A stretch of DNA of 64,000 nucleotides, from contig NW_024609839.1 in NCBI RefSeq assembly GCF_016920785.2, positions 10,690,196 through 10,754,195 on the forward strand, in the 5' to 3' direction. This DNA comes from Ixodes scapularis. Its lineage: Eukaryota > Arthropoda > Arachnida > Ixodida > Ixodidae. Every line of letters begins with the position of its first letter. Position 1 is the first letter of the stretch. Position numbers and translations under genes: made by a program. A model generated the notes under the pieces. That model was not told the DNA's origin, ran no database searches, and saw nothing but the letters and a program-made list of their open reading frames with translations. Positions 54,206 through 63,600 of the stretch are shown here, piece by piece.

Positions 54206-54786
54206 GGCGTTACGGCACGATAAATGAAAGGTTGATATAGATTATGTCATTCTATGACATATCCTGTAGACTTGACGCATTTAAAAATGTTCTCACCGTT
54301 GAATAAACTCTAGAGTGGCCAAGGCTTCCTTTGGATAGGTAAATTCAACACGTAAAACTCCAAACAAGACGCATACCGCACTCAAGAATGGCATAACTTC
54401 TTTAAACATTGGCTGATGCTCAGTGACAAGGAAGGAATTGTCGTTGAAGACGCCTCCTGAACAAAATATGAGTTTGCATCTCAGACAATTTGAATCTGCA
54501 GAAACGGTGGCTGTGTCTATGCTCCTTACAAACAGTCTGACTGAGGAGTTAAGATTAATGCATACAATTTTACAGTTCGTGGAACAGTGGTATTACGTGC
54601 CCTCCTGAGTGGCGCCCTGCAAGTATTGAGCGGAGGTATATTGCTTTAATATACACATAGAATATTATGAGCATAAAAATTAATATCAATTGGTCTTAGA
54701 CTATGTGGTTGGGGGACATCATCGTACGGTGACACAGGTGCATTCTGTGAAATGAGAAATTCATCGGCTGCATTACGACTGCTAAC

Positions 54787-55018
54787 CAGTGTACCAGGGG
54801 CGGATCCAGAACTCCATTTTGGGGGGAGGGGCAGAAAATTTGTAAGGATTCTATTGTCCCATTCTTTCTTGTGCACGGGGGGTCCACCAATGGCAAATTG
54901 CCCTCCGAGAAGGGGGGTAGGGGGGTCGACTTTTTTTTTGGTGGGGTGGAGGCCGCCCCCGTTTCCCTTCCCCCCCCCCCCCCCCCCCCCCTGGATCCGA
55001 TCCGCCACTGCAGTGAAC
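54787..55018. mobile_element. hAT-like MITE with 8-bp target duplication
   Basis: Ends CAGGGGCGGATCCAG (54795) and CTGGATCCGATCCGCCACTG (to 55010) are inverted repeats. Flanks are CAGTGTAC (54787-54794) and CAGTGAAC (55011-55018), seven of eight identical. The interior holds GGCAAATTGCCCTCCGAGAA and a run of 22 C (54970-54991). Confidence 0.8.
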
Positions 55019-55119
55019 GTGCATCACACAGTGGTGATACACCGGTGGGGATCAGTTCATCGAACGACATTTCCTCGACAGATCGTTGCATTCACAGCAC
55101 AAATTAACTATTTTTTTTT

Positions 55120-55157
55120 GGGGGGGGGGGGGGGGAGGGGGGGGGGGAGGGGGGGGG
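55120..55157. repeat. poly(G) tract with single A interruptions
   Basis: Runs of 16, 11 and 9 G are separated by single A, immediately after a T run. Strong potential for G-quadruplex formation. Confidence 0.9.
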
Positions 55158-55160
55158 TAA

Positions 55161-56070
55161 TAAGGTGCATACAGAATGAGGCTGTCGCCACAAAGCGACC
55201 TGTACGGGTCAGTTAGGTGTGTTAACACTTTTGTAATGAGCAGCCGCAGACTGTCACTGCGAAGTGGTGTGAACGCAGGCGGCAGTTTGGTTAACGCGCA
55301 CTTCAGTGATACACGCGTGGCGAAACGTCCCTGCGGCGTGAAATTCGCGTAACGAGTGTCGATGAAGCGTTCGTGTCGACGAAACGTACGTACTTTCGCG
55401 AAACGACAGGGACCCCTCGGCGAAAACAGAAGGCTACAGGCCGCGCGAACAACGATGCGAAACTCGTAAAAAGCACTCACGTACTCAGACAATGCGTTGT
55501 CGCGTGCTTTATTGCAACACACACGAACGACAAACCGCGCGTACCAGCGAGCTCGTGACATGACACAAGGTTCAAACGAGCACCCGACTTGAGCTTTTAA
55601 CTCTGAGAAGAACGTCAAACACGAACTGAGATAGTGGTGACCGTCATTGAACCCGAAAGTTATAAGCGACTCAAATCCGTGGTTTAGTTTTTTTTTTTTT
55701 TTTCGAGGAAGTAAGTGTCAAAAATTTGAGCGTAGTATGACAGTCCCCAATCAATGTTAATAAAAAGAGCAAAACAAACTCACCGTTTTCATAACAAGAA
55801 GGAAAGCCCGCACACCATCCGGAAAAACAAGGTAGTTTGACGTAAAACAGTCGCAACCTCAGAACCCACCAAGCACCTTTACCCCTCGACAAAACAAGCG
55901 CGGTAACGGCGGCGGCGGCGGTAGCAAAACGAGCGAGCGGAGATGGGTAGGAACAGTAACCAATTAGCTCGAGAAATTATCGAAGCAGAACATATCGCCA
56001 GCAATTATAACAACTGTGTTAGTACACCATCTTTACACCTGACAGAAAAAGAGAAAACAATTTTAGGCAT
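55161..56070. other. CpG-rich then AT-rich DNA, (GGC)n at about 55905
   Basis: The minus frame 55052-55618 owes its C-terminal poly-Pro to the G tract and shows no domain. GGCGGCGGCGGCGG lies near 55907. Confidence 0.4.
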
Positions 56071-57045
56071 CTATACTTCGTTTCAGCTTCCGTCCGAGCG
56101 CAGCCAAAGCTACGTGCGGCCGGAGTCAATCACACGCCGGAAAAATAGGTCACGCGATCTCGCCTGTACTTTTGTATCACTCCGCTGCGCCGCTGGTCGT
56201 CCGCGCCGCCCGCGCTCGCCGAGCATTTCGTCTGCTATGGGTGTATCAACGGTATCGTCTGCTACACGTTTAAAAAGTGCCCTTTTACGTTCTGAAATTT
56301 AGTCACAGGGGATGTCAGTACGTAGGCTCGCTGGCGTCTGTGTCCGAGCTTTCTGCCTGTTCGGCATTTCGGCATAGTTGCGAGATGTAAGTACGCATTG
56401 CAAGTTGCCCGATAACCCGGTCTTTGATGTGTCCTTGTAATGTCTGGATACACCAGGGTTCGAAGCGCAGTCCTTTCCACCAGCTTCTTGTCGTTCAATC
56501 TGATCGGCAGGTAAAAGGGTGCCCTGAGTTCGCCGCGTATCAGTGAATTGTAGTGTCCCGGAAGCTTTCCTCGTTTACAACGCATTCGCAGTACGACGCG
56601 GCCGGAGTCTTCCGCCGAATTTGAAAGTAGACATTCATCACGACCTCTCGCGCCTGACGCCGAAACGTGCCTTAGCCAAAGGACGTTTTGCAGCGACTCG
56701 GTGAGGGAAGCAGCGAAGCACATGATTCGGCCATTACGGGAAGGAAATCACAAAGAAAAACCGAGCTCTGCAGCCGTGTTGCCAGCGGATGTACGAGTTT
56801 TCACCAAACCACATGCATTTATATATATAAATAAAAACATAAACTTCGGATATTTAATTCCTTTAGTTGAAAATCATTCTCAGCCGTACACGTCTGGAAT
56901 ATTGTGCAATGTTTATGCACAATACAGCTATTTTTTTAATTACTTTTGCGGACTACTTTTTGATGCGTAGGGATGCTCTTCTCGAAGTTGCGAACAGTCC
57001 GTCAGCCTTTGGCTGCGCTCGGACGGAAGCTGAAACGAAGTATAG
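56071..57045. mobile_element. TIR element, 975 bp
   Basis: CTATACTTCGTTTCAGCTTC at 56071 is mirrored by GAAGCTGAAACGAAGTATAG ending at 57045; the repeats run for about 38 bases (through CCGAGCGCAGCCAAAG). A 153-codon minus frame inside (56262-56723) has no recognised domain. No clear target duplication. Confidence 0.65.
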
Positions 57046-57985
57046 GAGATCGGTGCGCCTGATTTGGAAAATTCGGTGGTGCTAGAGGTTGAAGAAGAAA
57101 AAGTTATATAAAAAGAGTTGTCAGTCAGCGTGGTTTGTTTGAATTTTGCTTATTTTTCGTGTGTAAGGTGTGAGTGTTGCTTGCTATTAGCGGCGAGATT
57201 AGGGTGCCTACATGTCTATCGGTCTCAGGGTGAAGACATCCATTGTTGCCCTGAATGTGCCAGCGCGTGACGCTCTGCCGTACTCGGTGCGTGACTTGGG
57301 CGGTAAAATGGCGTCTATTCATTAGCCAAAGCTAGGCGCTCGAGCTGAGTGACAGTGGATCACGCGCACTCCAAAATGCATAAAAAAACGATCGGGCGGG
57401 AAAATGGCTGAGATGTCACCACTCAAGCAAAAGCGCGCGTGTATGAAGGCACCCTAGGCGAGATGTTTTGGTGGCGCCCTCCTATGGTTCCCTCTCGTGA
57501 CGTCATTACCTTCTGAACAACAAGTTTGATGGTGCTTGTAATTAGCATGGTGGAAGCCTGAAATCACTGCGCCCTGAATCCAACACTGCCAACACCGCCG
57601 AAATTGAAGTTCTTTTATTACTCTTATTTCCGTTGATGAGAAATCCTTTCCTGACGTCATAGCCAGCATTCGACCAATCGTGGAAGGCCGAATACAGCGA
57701 CTCTTTTGATTGCGCACGATGTGTGTAATGAAGATAGAGCGGCAGTATGATTGTACTAGACAAAAATCTCACCCCGTGCCTTTTCAATTGAGCGGTAACT
57801 AGCGCCACCTCGTTTCGAAACGTTTATCATAAGTTGTTTCACAGTGCAATAAATGATTGTTTAAAGTGTGAGAACCGTTGTCTATTAGTCTAAACCAAAT
57901 AAAACAATTTTCAGCTTGTTGTAAACAATTTTTGTTGTTGTTTGAAGAGTCGTAACTTTAGATTTACAGACATGTCAATCGTATT
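57046..57985. other. interior DNA without supported gene
   Basis: Minus frames at 57454-57808 lack domains. GGTGGCGCCCTCC near 57470 and AGCGCCACCTC near 57801 are weakly inverted. Confidence 0.35.
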
Positions 57986-58058
57986 TCAGATTACGGATGC
58001 TTCTCCGTAGCTTTTAATGAGAAGCTCTACGTTTTTTACGGAACGTTTTTACCGTGTA

Positions 58059-59136
58059 CACTGCACCGCGTTTTAATGCGAAAGCGCAACTTTATGTTAC
58101 TGCTAAGTAATGATATATTAAATAGGACTGGGATTTTGGTAACTTCACCGCAGTTCCTCCTTTGTTAATAGCCCATAGCAGTTTCCATCTTTCAAGTTTT
58201 CATTTGGGCAGTGAACGACCATAGACGCTTTGCACACCTGCCAGATTACAGCCGCTGTTGCTGACATACTCTTGTCTTACACAGATATTAAGCCACTAAA
58301 GCGGGCTTTGACGAGCCTCCGGAAAGGTCACTGCTGGGGAGGACACAGTCGAATCTAAAATGGCATTAGCCTGTCCTGCTGCGGTGATGATGGATTGAAG
58401 TGCTAAATATAAAAGGAAGCAAAAACTGAAGGTCGTTCATTGCGGCGCCTATGCACGGCTACTGCAAAGCGTTTGTAGACTCGCATTATTGTTCAGTATT
58501 GCTTTACTAATGTGAACTTACCTCTTCTGTATATCTTCTCTTCACCGGGTTGGAGCAGACTTACTACTAACGAAGACATCTACGGCACTTGTGATCACCA
58601 AGAAACTGTAGGCCCTTAGCCGCGCTCACTCCTAAGCGGACACTCGCCTCAAGGACCTCAACCGACGCCAGACCTCAACCACAGGGCTTTGCACGACGGG
58701 TAGGGGTCATTCTAGAGCGAATCCCCCCCCCCCCCCCCCCCCCAAAGTGGCCATCACACCGACGGTCATCGCCTAATTGCAACAACGGAACCTCGCCCCT
58801 TCTGCAAGGCCCTTCAGTAACACCCCGTTGTTCAGCATCTGATAAAGAAGTTCAAGATACTGGTCGTCTCGTATCGAAGCCCTCCAACATTCCTAGGCTA
58901 CTGAGTCGACGACATTCAATTCTTGCGTGTTCTTAAAGTAACTCCGACCAATCATTAAAAAAACATCCTCTGCACCCTCCTGGACTATGTCCATGACATC
59001 GGTGCAGAGACCCAAAATAGGTCCTTTTCAAAACCTCATCAAACAACATTGGCGATCGCCATTTCTTGAGCACGAAGCGGGTGATTGGATATGAGTTCTC
59101 GCAGAACGCTGACGCAGCACTCGTGTCCAATACATC
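58059..59136. other. intergenic DNA with a 21-base poly(C)
   Basis: C runs from 58723 to 58743. No coding segment is recognised. Confidence 0.45.
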
Positions 59137-59260
59137 AATCAACCAATCAATCTATCAATCAATGAATACTTTATTTTCTTTCACAAGAAAGATGGCAGCT
59201 GGGACAAAAAGCTGCAACAAGTGCAGCTTGACGAGGCCCCAGCTCCAAGATGACAGTTAG
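59137..59260 (-). mobile_element. LINE 3' end with (ATTG)n tail
   Basis: The minus strand reads GTGAAAGAAAATAAAGTATT and then a run of CATTGATTGATAGATTGATTG units. About 80 bases of 3' untranslated region (GGGGCCTCGTCAAGCTGCAC) precede it. Confidence 0.6.
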
Positions 59261-59429
59261 CCTTCAACACCAGTTACACATGCAGAGTACGTTTCCAAAC
59301 AATGCCGCACTCGGCTCATTGGCCCAGCAGCTAACAGACTATATGTAAATAATCCCTGGAGAAGGGGAACAAGAGGGACAAAGGACAAACACAAATCTCC
59401 AAACACAGCTATAGGTGACTGGTGCGCGA

Positions 59430-59500
59430 CCGGAAAGATCCGCCTGGTCCGGGTATCGAACCCGGGACCTCTCCATTACAGGTGGAGCTCGCTTGCACCT
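59430..59500 (-). other. tRNA-like / SINE head fragment
   Basis: The minus strand reads GCGAGCTCCACCTGTAATGG, then AGGTCCCGGGTTCGATACCC, with a good B box and T arm; the A box is not convincing. A tRNA-derived repeat fragment is the likeliest reading. Confidence 0.5.
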
Positions 59501-59538
59501 TTGCATTTAATTGCATTATAATCATGACTATATGTAAT

Positions 59539-59577
59539 GGCGCACACTTTTGTGTGCGCCCGGACACGTTGTGTCCG
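59539..59577. repeat. two adjacent small hairpins
   Basis: GGCGCACAC..GTGTGCGCC (59539-59560) is followed directly by CGGACAC..GTGTCCG (59561-59577). Confidence 0.75.
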
Positions 59578-59924
59578 CTTGCGCCCTCTGTCGACGAGAC
59601 AACAAACTGTCGCACCGTCGCCATTTTCCCAGTTTGCCCTGGGACACCTCCTCAAATACTGCCAAGACTAGAAGCATTTCTGAGATCAACTCTACGCGCT
59701 ATCTTTGAGATATGATTCCTTATAATATTGTCACAATTATTTAAAGCCCACGGTGATAAAATAAAGGCAAAAAATTATTTGGCCGCGACCCTTATCACTA
59801 AACTCCTTTAATGTATAAAATGCAGTGTTTTGTGGAGCGATCGCTGAAATTTGTTTAGGATGCATAAAACAGTCGTTTCGAGGAGTGAAAAGGCCAGATA
59901 GTTTTAATAGTTTTCCCTCTAAAT

Positions 59925-60548
59925 TCAACGAGCAAACTGACTCGCTATAACGGTCACGTGACGTCGATTTTTAAACTACATTTAGCTGGAAAGTATATTG
60001 GTGTCACGTGACGTCACGTTACGTCAAATAAAGGTTTTCGCTAAATTTAGCGGATAAAAAATTGTGACGTAGTGGTTTCGTTTCGTCAGGTCACGCAACC
60101 TGAACTTCCCCACCAAACTTAGCGGAAAAACTGAATTAGTGTATAGCTCACCCGACATGAATTTTCCCGCTAAATTAAGCGGGGAAAATGAATTAATCTG
60201 TACGTATCGTGACGTCAGTTTGCGTGACATCAATTTTCCCGCTAAATATAGCGGTAAAGCTGAATTTGTTTATGGGTTATGTGACATGAGGTCATGACAT
60301 AATTTTCGCGCTAAATTCAGCGGGAGAACTTAATTAGTCTTGTAGGACTCGTGGATCCTACAGGTTCATGTCGCGTCACATGAATTGGTCTGGAGGTCAC
60401 ATGACATCAGTTCGCGTGACATCAATTTCCCCACTAAATATAGCGGGGTAAGCATAGTTGGCGTATAGGTCACGTGGCGTCAATTTCCTTGCTAAATTTA
60501 GCGCGAAATACAGAGACGCACAGACGAACGGACTGACGGACAATACTT
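59925..60548 (+). repeat. palindrome array 3 (CGCTAAATTTAGCG units) with GGAC tail
   Basis: This is the longest array, with nine or ten units. An exact palindrome is at 60049-60062 and variants lie near 59928, 59974, 60108, 60169, 60239, 60310, 60433 and 60491. Typical spacing is 55-70 bases. Spacers carry TCACGTGACGTC (about 59954 and 60004) and TGACGTCAGTTT. The end reads GCGAAATACAGAGACGCACA, then GAACGGACTGACGGAC. Open minus frames repeat PLNLA-type peptides only because the core is palindromic. Confidence 0.85.
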
Positions 60549-61572
60549 GGCGATCGGAGGGATCTGTTAACAAGAACGTCATGCTTTAGAATGAACAAAT
60601 GTATTCGCAGATAGTCTTCCAAGATTATCTGATGTTCCCGTCCATACTCTCGTCGTAAGCGCTCATGAGCGGGCACCAGTGCACTCAACCATATTGAAAA
60701 GCAAATACAGGAACCATTCCTAACCCTCCCAGGCTGTTTTCCATATCATGTCGCCAGCAAATATTTCCATACACCTTTCTGATTTTTGCCCTTTTAATAC
60801 ACCTCTTATGAATCAATCTGCTAGATTACTCCCCCCCCCCCCCCCCCCCCTCCAAGAAAAAAAATAGTAGTGTTATTTTACGCACAATAATGAGCTATAC
60901 GCGTCATCGAGCTCTAAGTTTCCGTCCAAAATATAACGCCAGCGGCCCGAACCGGATGCCAAATTTTCAGAACAACCCTTTATTTTATTTAAATGTTAGA
61001 AACGATTTTCGTAAATCTTCTATCACAAAATGACGGACCAAGAAAATCACGTATACATGGTGCTGATTGCCGCAAACAACCGAAAACGGGCCCAATTTTC
61101 TCATTCAAAGCTTCAGAAATTATAAATTTTGAATAAGATAACGTTTCGTTCTTGAACTATCTGGTCCTAACCGATAGCACTACACGGGGGAAAATTTGAG
61201 CGTTCGGCAATACATACTTTTTTTTTTTTTGCAGTAAAATAAAACACTAACATATATTTTTTGGGGGGGACGCGGGGGAGGGGAAAGGGGAGTGGGTACA
61301 CGCTTTATTATATCTAGTACGTGACCTTCATAGTTGGATATAAACTGAAAGCCCGGCGCACTCAGCCGCATGCCCGCGACTTCCGTCGAGAGTGACAAAC
61401 ACGCGCGATGGGAGGAACGCAGGAGCGAAAGCCATCCCGGCTCCGGCGTTATTACGAATGCATCGAGACGAAGGTGTCCAATCACCGCTGTCTCTGGCGC
61501 ATTTGTCCTCGAGAAGCTCGCGAGAGCTGCATCGAACATGAGCGCCGCCCGCGGAAGCCTTCGCGCGGCGGC
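60549..61572. other. intergenic DNA with a 20-base poly(C)
   Basis: C runs from 60831 to 60850; a T run, then G-rich DNA, lies at 61210-61290. In the frame of the possible exon at 61767, the minus strand is open again from just after the TGA at 61573 down to about 61180. Confidence 0.4.
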
Positions 61573-61767
61573 TCATGAGAGATTTACGCTGACTACGCTA
61601 GGAGTGAGTACGGGCAGTCGGTTAGCATCTGCGCCCGATAACTTTTGCATGAGGCCACCGACGACCTTCTGGGCGGCGACTGTTCTTTTCTTGTGCGACT
61701 CTGGGCGCCTGTCTTGTAGTTCTTCGACGGTGCGACGACGTTGGATGACCGGGGCAGATGGCTCCAT
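61573..61767 (-). CDS. possible first coding exon with perfect Kozak start
   Basis: The start context is GAGGCCACCATGG, an ideal Kozak site. The frame (MEPSAPVIQRRRTVEELQDR, then HKKRTVAAQKVVGGLMQKLS) has GC-rich third positions and runs 64 codons to a TGA at 61573-61575. A GTAAAT about 12 bases before the stop could be a donor. The product is basic, with no domain I know. The same frame is open beyond the TGA for another 130 codons, so a pseudogene with one stop is an alternative to a first exon. Confidence 0.4.
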   Translation of the reverse strand: MEPSAPVIQRRRTVEELQDRRPESHKKRTVAAQKVVGGLMQKLSGADANRLPVLTPSVVSVNLS

Positions 61768-61832
61768 GGTGGCCTCCCGTGTTAACTCAGAACAGAATGA
61801 AATTTAAAAAAAAAAACAAAAAAAAAACAGCG

Positions 61833-61877
<45 letters not shown>

Positions 61878-61879
61878 TG
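61833..61879. repeat. (TA)n followed by poly(T)
   Basis: TA repeat of about 27 bases running into 18 T. Confidence 0.9.
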
Positions 61880-61923
61880 TGAACTACGGGTAATATTGGT
61901 ACGCGTCCGTTTCTGATTGTTTT

Positions 61924-61974
61924 CGAAAGATAAGTGATAAGATAAGAAAGATAAGATAAGAAAGATAAGATAAT
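61924..61974. repeat. GATAAG repeat
   Basis: GATAAGATAAGAAA occurs about three times in 50 bases, giving seven GATAAG-type words. Confidence 0.8.
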
Positions 61975-63600
61975 TATTGTTCCCGGAACCAAATTTTCCT
62001 GCATCGCTCATGTCTTAGAGCCACACAATTATTGGTTTCGTGCGTGTTTATTGGTTTTGCGTTTTGATTACCACCCTGAGCGTCTAGTTGCCAGCCTTTT
62101 ATAGTCGGCTATTGCCACGTAAATAATAATTTCTGCCATAGTATGTGCACTGGCTATTTTTTCGTAATTCAGTAATGTTGTTATCACATCGGCTCGAATG
62201 GGAAGAGTTTATTATGGTAAGTTGTTATTTCAAAATGATTCGCGTGCGACTTGCAAAGATTGATACACATTTGGGACCTGTTTTGACTCGATGTAGTCTC
62301 TAGATTTCCTTTACATATAGGATACTCTTTCTTTTGTTTTAAGCCATGTTGAGGACTTCAGCCATTGGCGATATCTTTCAATCGTTTGTAAAGTCCTCAC
62401 ACCCTCACTCGCCCTGTGCAATGAAGCACACGTATACGTATTTGAGAGAGGGTAGGAAATGTTTTGATGACAGCTTTTATATGATGTAGTTGACAGGTTT
62501 ACTTCGAGAGTGAAACATCACACTTATGTATCAGCTGCCTTATAGCTCCCATCAAGGCACCCTTACACCCATCTTCATAGACGGTGGCGGGTTGAGCATA
62601 CTGTAGATGCTCCGACTTGAGCACGAGGTGTACCAATAGGTGACAGACTTGACAGGTACTCCGAATGCACCACCAGCAGCGTAGTCTAACAACAGGAAAA
62701 TGACTACTTCCTTTCGCGATTTTCTCTTAACTCATATAAAGTCTATGCGATTTCTCAGGAATAAACAAGACAAAAAAAAACGCCATTTTGTGTTACCGCG
62801 AAATACGCTGGTTCTAGCGAGCAGCCAGCTCAGCCGATTGGCCAGACTTTCGCAGTTTAAACGGCTCTGAAGCCACTTCGATCGCAGCGCCACCATGACA
62901 ACTTTCCACATTCTGAGCTTCAAGTGAAATCATGAAAGGAGCCTGTGGCTCGCTCCACTTAATCATTTCTAGTTCACTCTACAAAAGTATAGCTTCCTTC
63001 GCCAATAAAAAAAAAACGCAGCTGGTCCCTATAATCTCTCGTTGCGAGGGAGGCGCTCGCCTGGATGCATGAATGGATTGATAATGGTGCTGCATGAATG
63101 TATGAAGAATGCCCGAATGTGATACTGGATTAAGAATTGTGCTGCAGTTCGGGCGGTAGCGTGCGTCATCTAGCATGCAAAAGCTCGACTAGGCTCGTCT
63201 TGGCTTGGCTCAAGGGCGCGACATCCTCAGAGTTCTCGTAATTTCCCGGAGCGCTCACTGGTGGCGCTGGGATTCCCAAAAAGGTCCATTGACAGCTTTA
63301 CATTTTGGACGCGCTAGTACGCTTAGTTTGCTATAGACGCAACTACCTTTTGCAATCAAGTGTTGGGAAGGAATGCGACGCTAATGCTCGTACCGACTAG
63401 GATATATTCGTGTGCCAAACATTAAGCGGGGCAGTGGAAATATCAAGGAGTCCATGATGGCGCCACCGTCTAGAAAGTTGACTGTTCCGATATCGGTTGA
63501 AAGGAAAACGCTGTTTCTTCGGGTGGAGTCAGGATTACTCTCGCTGCGAGGGAGACTCTTCTAATGGCGATCTGTTGCTCCATCGCTGCATCATGTGACC
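61975..63600. other. intergenic DNA
   Basis: Only short frames are present and no recognised element. Confidence 0.45.

Larger units (their letters stand above)
47528..58058. mobile_element. putative EnSpm/CACTA-like element, about 10.5 kb
   Basis: The left end, CACTGTAAAAAATTTGCCCT at 47530, and the right end, whose reverse complement is CACGGTAAAAACGTTCCGTA (ending at 58056), share CAC.GTAAAAA and are each flanked by TA (47528-47529; 58057-58058). Both subterminal zones are rich in TCCGTAA/TTACGG words: many copies over 47550-47870 and several over 57990-58050. Such ends match animal EnSpm/CACTA elements. The interior contains exon-like segments, other mobile elements and no transposase that I can recognise. 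The alternative is two unrelated fragments of the same family; the shared TA flanks favour one element but are weak evidence. Confidence 0.5.

Noticed and set aside
55052..55618. 188-codon minus frame with poly-Pro
   Set aside because: The proline run is the poly(G) tract on the other strand; the rest is CpG-rich DNA open in several frames.
57465..57810. TIR element bounded by GGTGGCGC words
   Set aside because: Only eight bases are inverted and the second copy is degenerate; too little to call.
61180..61767. Selenoprotein with in-frame TGA
   Set aside because: No SECIS-like structure could be identified by eye, and a first exon or a simple stop explains the pattern.
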